This document shows, in pieces, positions 34,069 to 45,509 of a stretch of 64,000 nucleotides of DNA. This DNA is from Filosporella fistucella. Lineage: Eukaryota > Ascomycota > Leotiomycetes > Helotiales. Both the position numbers and the translations under genes were made by a program. Each line of letters opens with the position of its first letter. Position 1 is the stretch's first letter. Under the pieces are notes generated by a model. The model ran no database searches and was not told the DNA's origin. It saw only the letters and a list, made by a program, of their open reading frames with translations. Location: the NCBI GenBank assembly GCA_030077755.1, contig JAQJZZ010000018.1, positions 1,240,001 through 1,304,000 on the forward strand, written 5' to 3'.

Positions 34069-36017
34069 TTTAATTCTCTAGCGATGGTAACAATGCGTAC
34101 TGCCAAAGCTGTTGACAAAATTAAAGCTCCACTCGAATTCTGAAGATCTAATCTTATCTCTCGCTTGCTGGGTTCCACTTTTTAACGTCACCTCATCCCG
34201 TCTTCCTCTAGGTATTCTCTGAGTTCATTAAGATAAATCGTTATTTCCCCTTCAAGCTTCCAACTGTTTTCCTCACAAGCGTGCAAAATATATGAAATTC
34301 AAGTATAATGATTTTACTGGGGGAGCGGGGAGTAGGGGGGTGTTAGTGCTCCGCATGGGTTGTTCTTGACATATGCCATGCACAAATCAAGTCTTCTACG
34401 CCCATGTATGTGCTTGATTTCCTCGCCTTTCTTCTTTCCGATAATTATTTATGTTTGACTTTATTTGAAATGAGATTGGAACTTTTTTGGGACAATATTG
34501 TGCACAATCTGTTACTATGCTTAAATCATTTCCCGCGATTTGAGAACACATCAATTATTGTTCCATATTCACAGGTATCTATCAACTTTCAAGTTATAGT
34601 CGTATTGTTCAACTTTTCCTTTTACATAACATGCTTTCAGACTTACAGACTGTTTATCAGCCGTTCAAAAATGCGCGAACACATATTCTAAGACTAGAAA
34701 GTCAATGATACAGCCATAGCATTATTACAGGCATAATAATGTAGCAAACGAGTGCATAAGCCCAATAATGACGCATTAAGCAGTGTAATTCATTAATGAA
34801 ATCCCAGATCCGAAGCCCGTTCCAGAATGTCTTCCATTTCCAAGACACAGAGCATAAGTCGGCATGGCAGTTGAAACACGTTTTGTAAACCACGCGGAAT
34901 TGTTGCTTAAGAGAAAGATGATATGTCTACTTCAGGTCTTTTGGTAACAAACGCTGTGAGGTTCGATCTTGTACTCGAGCGACCCACCGCGAATGAGAGC
35001 GTGCTTAATTTTGGGAATAACCTCACGCGCTAAGCTTGCGAAAGGGGTAAGCAATTCCCGAACGGCGCTCACTGTGGCCGAAAAACAAGCAAAAAGAGAA
35101 ACCAACGCAATTCACCATGGATGGTCATCAAGAAAAATTCAAAAGTAGGCAATTAAGTGGAAATTGTCTTCGCAAAAATCTAATTTAGTCTGAATGACAA
35201 AACCAAATGCTGCCGAATAAATTCGACAGTGCCTTGCATGCTCGGGGGGGTGTTCCGAAGAAGCCCGTCACTCCCGAGAATTTGATCCAAGGTGCCGCAA
35301 TGGTCCTTGTATCCCTTAACCATTCTTGGCAACGCTAGGAGAGTGAGTGGTCCTATATGCAGAGGCTTACAGTCAGGTTAAAGTTGAATTCTTGCGCTCT
35401 TATTTGAAATTATATACATACCACTCCCCAAACTCAGCCTTGCGTGTAGCGAGCACCAGCCCTCAACCCTAATAGCACCAGGGTTATATGCAAAGTTTCG
35501 ATCTGTACAAGTATTAGGATACGGAAGGAGGTCCTTCAACTTGGAAAAGATCTACCCCAAGACTGGTACAGATCGCGTTTTGAGGTCTCATCTCGTTGCC
35601 TTTTCTTGCGTAAACCAATGTGATTGAAGGAGTTCGTGAACTTGGTATTGGAAGGCAACGTCCAGGAAAGCTGGAAGAGCGAATCATTCATGCAGATGAA
35701 CAGAGACTGGGCCAAATTGAATCCAATGAACCCGAGCCTGAATCACGGCCTCAATTCACAACACTTACGTGATTGATTCTCTGCTGCGAGCAACATTCAT
35801 CATTCACGTGGTTCAAGTATACCTATGCGAGAACCAGCTGCAAAGATATATAAGCTCCCGCCCTCCCTAGCTAAAGTCTCCAAACATCCATACACTCTCA
35901 CACATACAGAACAGTTCCAGACTACAAGCACTACTATCAACATTACTTGCAAGCCTTTACAAAGCAGCATAACTTCTATCCATTTCCAAACCGGGACAAA
36001 TTCAGTTCAAGAACACC
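34069..36017. promoter_or_regulatory. Divergent promoter region of the cyclophilin and the 36-kb gene
   Basis: About 1.95 kb. The cyclophilin-proximal half is AT-rich and holds a perfect 8-base inverted repeat at 34720-34741 (CATTATTA, six bases, TAATAATG). The distal part carries a CACGTG at 35805-35810 and a TATATAA at 35847-35853 before the 790-aa gene. No coding exon is supported. Confidence 0.55.
35847..35853 (+). promoter_or_regulatory. TATA box of the 790-aa gene
   Basis: TATATAA (followed by G) lies 165-171 bases upstream of the ATG at 36018, with an A/C-rich leader (CACTCTCACACATACAGAAC) after it. A CACGTG sits about 40 bases further upstream. The spacing fits a TATA-type, regulated promoter. 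Confidence 0.55.
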
Positions 36018-38440
36018 ATGTCATCCAGCAGCCTCAAGAGCCTCTCTTTGAAAATGGCCTCACTTGGTGAAGAAGTGACAGAAACTCCGCTCAACTCCCC
36101 AGGAGCAGTGGCAGAAACTCCAGTCGACAAAGATCTAGGAAAAGAGGAGTTTCAACTTCATTCATCAGCAGTTGAGGCAGAGCCTTCAATAGAGAGCGTG
36201 TCCCATTACGAAATAGTCCCACCAAACTGTCCAGAAGTCTTAGCTAGAGCGACAAAAGAAGATCAAGTGGAAGGTATGAACATGCAGTCCATTCATGCCA
36301 ACGTTGATAGGCATATCACAGTGCTAGAACGTCGCAAGAATCCAAACCCTGCCGACGTTACAGACTCCATCGATCCTGCTAACTTTCCGCCAGAAGGACC
36401 ACTAGCCACTCATTATGGAGCAATCGAGTGCTATGGAGGAGATCATGTTGAATGCAAACCATGGGCAAGGAATATGTTTGTCTGGAACAACAAAGAGACC
36501 CTATTTATTGCTCTGGCCAAATTGATCATCGATAAGAACGAAGAAGCAAGAGCGCATGGGGGAGAGCCAACAATCATAGGAAAAAACCTAGACCTGGCAG
36601 ACAAGGATGTCCCTCTGTAAGTTGTCTATCTATATCACATAAAAGAATACTCATGGTAATTATCAGGTTGTTTCATTACTGGAATATCGTAACTGGAAGC
36701 TCTGAAATTACAGAAGCCGATATTCCACGTCATCCGAGAGAAATGCCTCTGCCATGCGGCTTCCGTACCGCAAGCCCAGAGGAGCAAGTAAGACTCAGTT
36801 TGAAGACATTTGAGAACATGAAGCATGAAAACAAACCGGAATACTGGGTTTGGACAAGACACGATTTCACACAGCTGGCCAAACCAGCACTTGGATTTGC
36901 CTTCAACTACATGGTGTCCGAAGACATGGACGATATTGATTTTTGGAAGTGCAATGTTACCTGGCGTTATTGCGATCGGAATTGTCGTAAGATGTCAGAA
37001 TCAAGGCTCTCTGCATTTGAGTCGCAACAAGCTTTATGGTACCATGGTTCTGAGAGAAGGGGACGAGACGAGAAGCAGGGCAGGTCTGGGAAAATGGCCC
37101 GGAGTCGTTACGACTTGGAGAGAACCGGTCCAGTCCTGGCAGACTTGTCGCCCCTTGAGCGAGAACAGGAATCAGAGATCATGCGACGCAGAGATGAGAA
37201 TATAGATTTCGAAAAGAAGGTTTGCCGCTTCATCCTCAAATACTACAGCCACAAGGAAGTTATTTTCTTCTTGCTTATTGTTGACTCGGCCCTTCATAAT
37301 TCGATCAATGCTAGCCTCAATGCTGTGAAAAATAAAAGCTCCACGGATAAGACTATCCTCCCGAGCCATGCACCAGAAGAATATAACACGGACTTTCGCA
37401 GCTGGTACAAAGATAGGCACGTGTTCGACATTACTTTGCCAAATTTTGGGCAGAACTGGGGGCTTACTGATGAGCAGTGGGAAATGGCGTGCAAGGAGAT
37501 TGAACTCGATGAATTGAATGTGAGAAGTTTCCGGCTGGCTCGTGCAGGTTTTGGGCCGGTTCTGGCTCCCAATCGAGTGTACTGGCTGCTCAATGATTGG
37601 GCAGCAGATCCTTCAATTCCAGATTCGCGACTCCCAGCAAACTACAGGCAAAGCTCGAATGAACAACGGCGTTTACTGAGTAATATCTGTTTGAGTCACG
37701 CTATCAGGCTCTTCGTTGATGAAACAATTGACCAAAACGACGCAGAGCTCACAGACAGTGGATGGAACTACGAACTTGGACACTCGCTCCTGAAAGCCCT
37801 CGATAGATTCCAAGGCGGGCTAAGACTTTGTGGGAGACCAGTGCCTGAAATACTCTTACCTCCAGGATTTTCGAGACATACGAGTACAGAGGAGAAGGTC
37901 AAGAACGTTCATGGCTATATTGTCAATGTCTTGCAACCGATCGCTGACTGGATTCGTACACGGTCTTGGGAGATGGAAGAAAGTGATGATGCGTATAGTG
38001 CCGAACTCTGGGCATATTCTAAGCTCATGTCGTCTTTGCGACGCGGGGAACTATTCAACAAGCTCCCGAGAGAGTTCCTTGAGGGGAAAGTTGCCGATCA
38101 ACGGCGCTTAGCACTTGAGCTGATCAATGCTGAAAATGCCCGCCGTGATACTCTCGTGGCAGCAGCAATCGAAATGCTCGTGAAAGAGCACAATGGTTAT
38201 GGTCCTCGTGAGTTCCGAGCATTTGAAAGTCTTGCAATCAAAGCGGCTGCCACGAACGCATTTGATACACGAGGAAAGGAGTTACTACCTTACGAATCAA
38301 CACTCAGTTGTACGTGCTGGGATGATGACTCCCACCGCAGAGAAGAGATCAAAGCTATCGCACGGCTCATGTGCAAGAAGATTGCAAAAATCGAGGCAGA
38401 TGATGACAATGACTCTGATTCAGACCTAGAGTGGTGGTAA
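36018..38440 (+). CDS. Unrecognised 790-aa protein, possibly lineage-restricted
   Basis: Two exons, 36018-36616 and 36667-38440, joined CCTCT|GTAAGT ... TATCAG|GTTG in phase; 790 aa. The ATG lies in ACACCATGTCATC, a good context. I do not recognise any domain. The first 100 residues are acidic and Ser/Thr/Pro-rich and probably disordered. From about 120 the chain is rich in aromatic residues and looks globular: KPWARNMFVWNNKETLF, KPEYWVWTRHDFTQLAK, FWKCNVTWRYCDRNCRKM, DFRSWYKDRHVFDITLPNFG, YWLLNDWAADPS. Residues 680-790 look helical with a final acidic tail (ADDDNDSDSDLEWW). There is no signal peptide and no convincing membrane helix except a short hydrophobic run EVIFFLLIVDS. A TATA box and short intron support expression. 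Function unknown. Confidence 0.8.
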
Positions 38441-38969
38441 GATTTATTGCCAGGCAGTATGATGCGTGAATCTGAATGTTATTTGAGATCGGATCTACAA
38501 TCAAACTATGTTTTCACAAACCAAGATCAATGTCAAAAGTAGTAAAGTATGACAAGTGACACACATATTTTCCTCATGATTATCATCAATACCTTCTCAC
38601 CACCTTCAGCGAATTGTTCAAGGTGTAAAGTAAACCTCTAGGCATGAGATGATGATCCACAGTATTACTCGGCCAATTAGCCATTCAATGCCAACTTCAA
38701 GCTTACCTTGTGGCCCTCTGTTCTTGGTACAAGCCACCAAGGTGGTCACGGTCACCGTTCAACTTCTCATTTCACCTAGCAAAAGTAAGTGAAATTCTCA
38801 TTATTTGGGAGGAAGAATGAAGCCGAAGCATTATTTATCACATTGGAGTCTATCTATGAAATATACTACGGAAGAGAAGTGTATCATCCAATTCAACGCC
38901 AAGGGTATGTTTCTACAAGTCCGATCAAATATACAAATGTTGTTCCGTAATACCCCTCATACATCCCCA
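38441..38969. other. Convergent intergenic region
   Basis: 3' flanks of the 790-aa gene and of the membrane-protein gene. Nothing else is seen. Confidence 0.5.
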
Positions 38970-39920
38970 CTATCGCGCTGCGCGTCGTCCTTGCTCCATC
39001 TCAATATTGCTGTTCTTCGTGTCCCTAGGCACAAAAGCCATAATGATTCTCCCAATAATGGTCTTCTTGGCAATTCTCAACGCGACATTCTCTTCTTTCT
39101 TCTGAATAGGCACCGTGCTATCCGCACTGCCGAGAGGTCGGACGTACTCGGCTTCTTGCACAGGATTGGCTCTCTGAAGAGTCAAGCCCACACTCTCGAA
39201 CACGAGGACGACGATAAATTCCTCGATCAGGGCAACGCAAAGCTGGACTGTGACACTGCCTGACATGAGGTTAAATGACGAGATATGGGCGAAGGTGCTG
39301 ATAGCGGAGTATACGAGACGGACGAGAAGGAACGGGAGGGTTATTGCAACCGCAAGTAGAAGCCTCTTTTCTCCACTATCGGCATGAGGAGTGGAAAAGG
39401 ATATAATGACAGTGAAGGCCACAATTGCAACGTATGAGACGATGAAGAGTGCTGTGCTTGCTTTGCTCAGTGTCGAAGGCTGATATTTCCCGCCTCTCTT
39501 CATAGCATCAATGTAGGCGCTGCTCGCATCAATACCACCAACAATACCCAGAATCAAACCAACTATTATGGCTAATTCGACGAGCTTGAGGATCCTTGTG
39601 CTGAGGAAGATGTGATGATTCTTGTTGATGTTGTCGATAAGCCGACTCAGCAGTCCGAGAGCAGCGAGTTCGAGAGGAGAGAGACCAATATTGCTGAGAA
39701 TCACATAGCCGGTATAGAGACTTGTATTCGTAGGGTCACTGATGGTTGCAAGCTCCATTGCGGGCCCTATAATGCGAGCAAGACAGAAAACAATCAGGAA
39801 AACCCAGCCCGCACTCCTCCCAAGGCCGTGCCGGATTGCGAGAAAGATGGCGACCGCAAGGCAAGGAACATAAACGATGATTTCGGCAATAGAGACGCCA
39901 TTGCGGTAAGAGAGAGTCAT
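38970..39920 (-). CDS. Seven-helix integral membrane protein, DUF7702-like
   Basis: Single exon on the minus strand. The ATG at 39920 gives 316 aa beginning MTLSYRNGVSIAEIIVYVP; an upstream in-frame ATG at 39980 would add 20 residues, but the shorter start is the one that matches related fungal proteins. About seven hydrophobic segments are visible: IAEIIVYVPCLAVAIFLAI, GWVFLIVFCLARIIGPA, TGYVILSNIGLSPLELAALGL, VELAIIVGLILGIVGG, ALFIVSYVAIVAFTVII, LLLAVAITLPFLLVRLVYSA and VTVQLCVALIEEFIVVLVF. The tail is cytosolic and charged (KKEENVALRIAKK). The family is widespread in filamentous ascomycetes and has no known function; the topology resembles 7-TM receptor-like fungal proteins. Confidence 0.82.
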   Translation of the reverse strand: MTLSYRNGVSIAEIIVYVPCLAVAIFLAIRHGLGRSAGWVFLIVFCLARIIGPAMELATISDPTNTSLYTGYVILSNIGLSPLELAALGLLSRLIDNINKNHHIFLSTRILKLVELAIIVGLILGIVGGIDASSAYIDAMKRGGKYQPSTLSKASTALFIVSYVAIVAFTVIISFSTPHADSGEKRLLLAVAITLPFLLVRLVYSAISTFAHISSFNLMSGSVTVQLCVALIEEFIVVLVFESVGLTLQRANPVQEAEYVRPLGSADSTVPIQKKEENVALRIAKKTIIGRIIMAFVPRDTKNSNIEMEQGRRAAR

Positions 39921-41935
39921 GATGAACGCAAGAGGAAAGATGTTGGTGGATAAAGCAGACGATGGATATTCAATGGCCAATGCGTAAGATTGTGAGAAGT
40001 GTAAAGAGATTGGATGAAAGATACGAATGAGAGAAGATAGGAAGAAGAGACAGACTAATATATATATACCTCACTTACAGACCGATATCATCAAGAGTCC
40101 CATTTTGCACAGGGTAGATCTGCAGTCGGACTGTCGTGGGTAACGCTATGCCTATTCAGGTGCTCTCGATGTTATCTTCGTTGGAGCTCAGCCTCAACCG
40201 CACCTCAGAGCCATGGAAATGAAGGGCGCAGAGGTGCGGCAAAAGTGCTGCAGCTATGAGGTGCCAGTCTCAATAATACTATACCTCCAATACCTAGTAC
40301 GATACGATATATCCAATCACCAAGGGAGCATACGACAGACATTGTTGACAGCTTGGATCGACTTTTCTTGAATACGCTTCAATTCGACTATCGCCCACAC
40401 AGCAATATGTGAATGGAAACCTCGGGGACATTTTGCAGATAATTATCGAATACCTGGTCGACGTTCAATTGACGTCGAAATTTCGGTGGAGTACACATAC
40501 TTTAAGCTATCCTACAGCCTGCTGTGGGACAGACCGTTCAGACTGCTGAGCTTCGAATGTTCTGTTGGTTGGAGAAAAATTGACGGCAATCACTTCCATA
40601 CCTTCCGAAGAGAGCGGGTCGTTGCAGACCCTGAGACGATGACTGCCAAGCCGGGGTGATGTTGGTAGAACTACGTCAGGTGTATATATATGATCCTTCA
40701 TGTCAACGAATTTCACTTCCAAACGACTGAGACAATCCAAAATAAACACCTCTAGGAGTAATAACTCGTACTCCTCAGAAAAGCTAGCTCAAAAGACACA
40801 ATATAAAGGTCACTGTAACACTTTTCATACACATTGGCATTTTCTATCGATAATAACGATGTGCACAAATTGAGCTTAACGAAGGTTGAAAGCAGCATAC
40901 TTGAAGAAAATGTGTCGAATTATCAAAAGCTTGACGAAAACAAGCTACTTCTTCGCTACCTATTCGGGCAAGGAAGATGGTGGCTGATGTGCTAGGATGA
41001 AGAATTAAAGAGGCTCATGCAGCCCCCGCCTACAACAGGCATACACAGCGCATAGGCACTCGGAAGACGCTATCCTTGAAATGGATAGCCACTCGTTTGC
41101 ACGCTGCTCTACCTAATTCAGTAGAGAAAGAAGTCGGTGACTCCAGCTCAAATGAGTATCTATCTTGCGCACAAACGAAGTGGAAGCATTCAATTTGTTC
41201 ACGGGGATGCCGATTGCAAAATGGTATTATAGCTGCAGTATCTCTCCCCCTGCGCGAAATCAGTTCCTGGGGTCGAGGTGATGAAACGACTGGGGAAGTC
41301 TCCACACCATATCAAGCTGGGGGGCAGATGTGCTTGGGAAAATTGGTAGCTGCTGTGGAAGTTGGTAGCAGCCTGTAATCGAAATATATTTGTTTTTCCT
41401 TCCTGCTCCTCATCCCAACTTTGTTTCGATATCAAATTATCGATCGTTCACTCGTTATCATCAGGTTTCATAACTTTACTCGAACTAATGTGGTATTGCT
41501 TTCAATATTGTCTTTATGCCCCTAGCTTATATGACCTTCTAGGACATAGAATCTAGTCTTGGATGCTGACATACATTCCATGATATGCAGATCTAGCATC
41601 AAGTGGGATGTCCTGTCTTCCGACAATACTGCAGACCACTTGTTCCATCTCATTCTCTTCAAGTTGCCCATCTCGCTCCCTTGTGTTAATTGAGGCAATC
41701 CATGGCAGACTCGCATCAGAAAGTAAAGAACATAGAGCAACAGAGAGTATCTGCCTCGATCACTTAGATACTGTGCCGCATATTTTAATTGTATTGGATA
41801 ATTTACAGATTTTCTTGTAAACAATTCCCAGAACGCTAAAACAATCGATGCCTAAATGATCATGATTTAGAACAATAATATTCAAGTGACCACCAATCTA
41901 AAATTACAATCCCATCATCCAAATGCCCCCGTTGC
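39921..41935. promoter_or_regulatory. Intergenic region upstream of the DUF7702-like gene
   Basis: About 2 kb. A TAATATATATATA element at 40056-40068 lies about 140 bases before the DUF7702-like start and reads as a TATA box on the minus strand. The remainder, toward the GOST gene stop, holds only short featureless frames (for example 41076-41378). Confidence 0.5.
40056..40068 (-). promoter_or_regulatory. TATA-type element of the DUF7702-like gene
   Basis: TATATATATATTA on the minus strand, 136-148 bases upstream of the ATG at 39920. Confidence 0.45.
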
Positions 41936-43854
41936 TCAAGTGTCTTTTGCCGGTTTGCTAACCAAATTTCCCCTCTCTTCGTCACTACCATCATCAGACC
42001 ACCTATCCTCATCGCCCACAGCGAATATTGTCTCCCCATCCAAAGATTCTCTAGGGATTTCTTTCGCCGTATTAGCTCCTGAAGGAGGATCATATCTTGG
42101 ACCTTCCTGGCCTGGCTGAGTTCTGTCTCCTCGGTGGGCTGCTGAGTTCTCTGGATCATCTTCGTCGTCATCATCCGCACCAAAGTCCGCAATCTCAAAG
42201 CCCTCGTCATCCTGAGCTAACTCGTCACTCATAGCAAATCTTCTATTGTTTGCTGTGGGCCGCCACAGATATGCAATGAACACAACATCGGCTAGATAGA
42301 CAAGATTGAGCCATCCATCCAGGACAAACCAGCGAGTCTTCCAATGGAAAGGCACAAAGTCTGGATCCGAGGCAGATGCAAAAGTGAACGAGTTGAAGAA
42401 GAAGAATCCGAAAATGACCATGATAGAGCCGAGAATTGCCCACCAAAGTTTGCGATACATAAGTGCTTTTTGTGTCTGCTTTCGCTCCAGAAGATCCTTC
42501 ATAGTCAGATTGAGCGAATTGAGGGTCCAAACGTAGAAAGCTGTTAATGTGCCCGCAAGTGGAAGAATGACAAAAAGTACGAGTGGTCCTGCACCCTCAA
42601 GTTAGACTGTACCCTGACATAAAACCTGTGGAGCGTCACTTACCAGCATTTTCAGGGGTGACTGTTAAGCTTGCGATCGAGTAAATCAGGCCAAAGATAA
42701 AATGAGCCCCAGCTAGCCAGCGGACATATATCATCGTCTTTCCCAAGCTGGGTTTGACGACGCCATATCCCATGCACACGATCAAAAGGAGAAAGAACGA
42801 GAAAGAGTTTCGGCCAGCGTTCAGAACTGCCACTATGATCATAAGCACCTTGGACCCCAAGCTAGACCCATTACGATTCATGAAATCTAGACATGTTAGC
42901 AAGCCCTAGTTCGTATTCAGGATAGGAATTCACCATAAAATCCCCAGGTCATAAGCATTTCGACGATCAAGAATATGATGATTGCTGTAATATAATTCTG
43001 TACAGGTACTAATGATAAATTAGTCATTTTCTGGCATATCGGTAACGCAACTCACGTATATCATGCCTATGTTGTACATAGAGGAATGCCCAGAATCTGA
43101 AGTCTGTCAGCGGATTATTTGATCCAAATGAGTTGTTGACTTACGCTCCAATAACTGCGTAGACGATTGTAATTCCTCCATAAAAAGGAAGCTTGGCAAT
43201 CTGTGCGGCTGGAAGCTCTCCGTAAGCGTTTCGAAACTCAACCGATGCCGTGTATTGCACGTTCGATGGCGAGAATGCAGTGGTTCCAACGCAATAATAC
43301 CCAGTGTTTTTTATCCCATAGTTGATTGGCAAGCCTGGATTTTTGAGATGAACAGCTTGGGTGAATAATAAATTTTTTGACAGCTCCGTCGCGTTTGGTG
43401 CCAAGATAAATTCCCCCGTCTGGTTGACATTGCAATAGTTATTTTCGATTGTTTCCGAATCGCAGATATATTCTTTCTGTCGCAGGTATCAGTATGTTGT
43501 GGGAACAAAATGACAACCTTATATTCACCTTCATCGAATCCGCCGTTGGCAAGTACCCTATTAGATCATAATCCTTCCACTCAAAGATAACCATGCTAGC
43601 GATTGGATCCGTATCATCTTCTGTTGTGTCTTTTATGAATTTAACAAGAATATGAGGGTCGACTGCTCCACCCCAGGTTTTCCGGCTGTACATGCCGGCG
43701 CATAATTGTCGATTATCTTCGGACTCATCCTGCTAAAACTATCAGCGAATTCTGGAGAGATCTTCTAACGCAGACAGACCATTCTCATTTCTAAAGCAGA
43801 GGCTGTCCATGCTGACAGCCCGAGTAGGAAGAGGCCATGGAGCCAGCTCCTCAT
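41936..43854 (-). CDS. GOST-family seven-helix Golgi protein (PTM1/LUSTR-like)
   Basis: Seven exons on the minus strand: 43854-43780, 43732-43529, 43476-43145, 43096-43056, 43008-42934, 42886-42644 and 42588-41936, 540 aa, all in phase. A signal peptide opens the protein (MRSWLHGLFLLGLSAWTASA). A luminal domain follows with GMYSRKTWGG, SMVIFEWKDYDLIGYLP and NTGYYCVGTTAFS. Seven membrane segments then run from GGITIVYAVIGAFWAFLYV through GPLVLFVILPLAGTLTAFYV to WWAILGSIMVIFGFFFFNSF and GWLNLVYLADVVFIAYLW. The tail is acidic. The order luminal domain plus 7TM defines the GOST/LUSTR family; yeast PTM1 is the nearest known relative, acting in Golgi/endosome trafficking. The first donor (GTCTGT) is non-consensus, so the exon 1-2 junction is least sure. 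Only 329 bases separate it from NCS2. Confidence 0.93.
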
Positions 43855-44183
43855 GGTTGATGCTCGCCTCGAGGCTGATGTAACGGGAGTACGATATCAG
43901 CACTTAGGGGTCTGCGATGAGTGTCAAGACCGGGCGCAGGTCAAATTTCCATCAAAGTCGGTCGAGACGATGCTAGAAGACCGTAAATTTGGGCAGATTG
44001 TCGTAGAGTTCGTTGTTCTGAGCTTGCAAATATGTCCCATAAAATTGAACAGGCAACGTAAACCAGGAGCTGTAGCTCACTAGGGTCGGCACGGACCACG
44101 ACGAGGCTTTCGACAAAGCCTTAGCCTCGTCAGTTTTCATAATAATAAATTTTGAGCAACATTTTCAAATAATTGCGGTAACC
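43855..44183. promoter_or_regulatory. Short divergent promoter of the GOST and NCS2 genes
   Basis: A compact 329-base region between two divergent starts. It holds a strong inverted repeat at 44100-44131: GACGAGGCT and AGCCTCGTC pair as outer arms, while GGCTTT and AAAGCC inside form a competing stem around CGAC. Confidence 0.6.
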
Positions 44184-45367
44184 ATGAGTAATTCAGAACA
44201 AGCAGATGCCCTGGCTGGCCCTACTTCGATCTGCAAGAGATGTAGTCAAGGTGAAGCAACTCAGCAAATACGCATAGAGAAAGTCTGCATGTTGGTTCAA
44301 TTTTCTACCACATATGACTCCAACTGATCATGGGTAGTGATTGTTTTACACAATACATCAGGACAAAGGCAATAAAACGCATGGAGACATATCGGGTTCG
44401 AAACCTGAAGAACGCTCCAAGAAGGCTTTTACTCCCAATTTCATACGGACCATGCTCTGCGTCATTACTCCACATCCTGGATGCACATTTACAAGGGCAA
44501 TACGATCGAATGAATCGAGGCGCATACGAGCTGTATGTCGTTCATGTCGATTTGTATCTAGACTCTGTGGAAAGAGAATCGTCTTTGTCACGACTGGAGA
44601 ATTTCAAGTCCCAGTTCCCGAGACACACATTTTCCAGAGTTGGTATTGAGGATGCTCTCCTGCTTGGAAGCATAGATTGGGCAGCGTTAAATTTGCCAAC
44701 ACCGGCAGCCGATACGCACAAGACAGAAATAGAAGCATTTCAAGAGTTGATCGGCTCTATGCCTTCTGCAACTTCAAAGACAGACATTGTCACAACTCTC
44801 CTATCCAGACTCCTAGTGGGTGTCGCTAAGAAGAATAGATGTGAGAGCATATTGTTCGGAGATTCTACTACACGGCTTGCCGAAAAGACACTCACGGAGA
44901 CTGCCAAAGGTCGTGGATTCTCTCTGCCATGGCAGGTTTCAGATGGGATGTCGCCTTTTGGCGTTGGCTTCAATTATCCATTAAGGGACCTACTAAAGAA
45001 GGAGCTTCTAGCATTTTCCTCTATAGCTACTCCTTCTCTCACCGACTTGGTCATAGTTCAACCGTCAGCTCAAATATCCGCTTCCTCAAAATTGACTACA
45101 ATTGACGATCTCATGGCACAATACTTTGAATCCGTTGAGCAAAATTATCCTAGCATTGTCGCAAACGTTGTCAGAACGTCGAGCAAGCTCAAACCACTCA
45201 CTGTTGAAGAGGAGACTGAATGTGGACTTTGTGGGCTGCCTGTTGCAGAAGGTACTGATGGTATTTTTGGATGGGGAGGTGATCAAAATACAAATTCACG
45301 GCCCGAAGCTCTGAGCGATCGTTATGGCGTTCTATGCTACGGATGCTCCAGATCTATCAACGGTTGA
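44184..45367 (+). CDS. NCS2: Cytoplasmic tRNA 2-thiolation protein 2
   Basis: Two exons, 44184-44290 and 44338-45367, 378 aa. N-terminal zinc-type cysteines C17, C20, C35 and C38 (ICKRC and KVCIDCF, the second pair completed by splicing) match CTU2/NCS2, followed by YIRTKAIKRMETYRVR. The core has the PP-loop-like alpha-hydrolase layout (LLLPISYGPCSASLLHIL) and ends with a second cysteine cluster, ECGLCGLP and CYGCSRS. With NCS6/CTU1 this protein adds sulfur to U34 of tRNAs for Lys, Glu and Gln, using the URM1 sulfur relay in the cytosol. The donor AT|GTTGGT is weak but is the only one giving the right phase. Length is a little shorter than many orthologues. Confidence 0.92.
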
Positions 45368-45509
45368 CAGCACATTTTGTCCAACTACCACCAGATATTT
45401 TCCCATCCATTGGGCTTAGCCGGTACTCCAGCTTCTAAAAACGCAAGCTTCAATATTTACAAGATGACGGCACATATCACCGCAAGTTATTTGGCGATAG
45501 ATAGGAACT
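45368..45509. other. Short convergent gap
   Basis: About 140 bases between the NCS2 and OAC1 stops; nothing seen. Confidence 0.6.

Noticed and set aside
39921..39980. 20-residue N-terminal extension of the DUF7702-like protein
   Set aside because: An in-frame ATG exists, but the family begins at MTLSYRNGVS, so the shorter start is preferred.
44390..44410. tRNA-like GGTTCGAAACC box
   Set aside because: It lies inside the NCS2 coding exon (TYRVRNLKN) and lacks an A box at the right distance or an acceptor stem.
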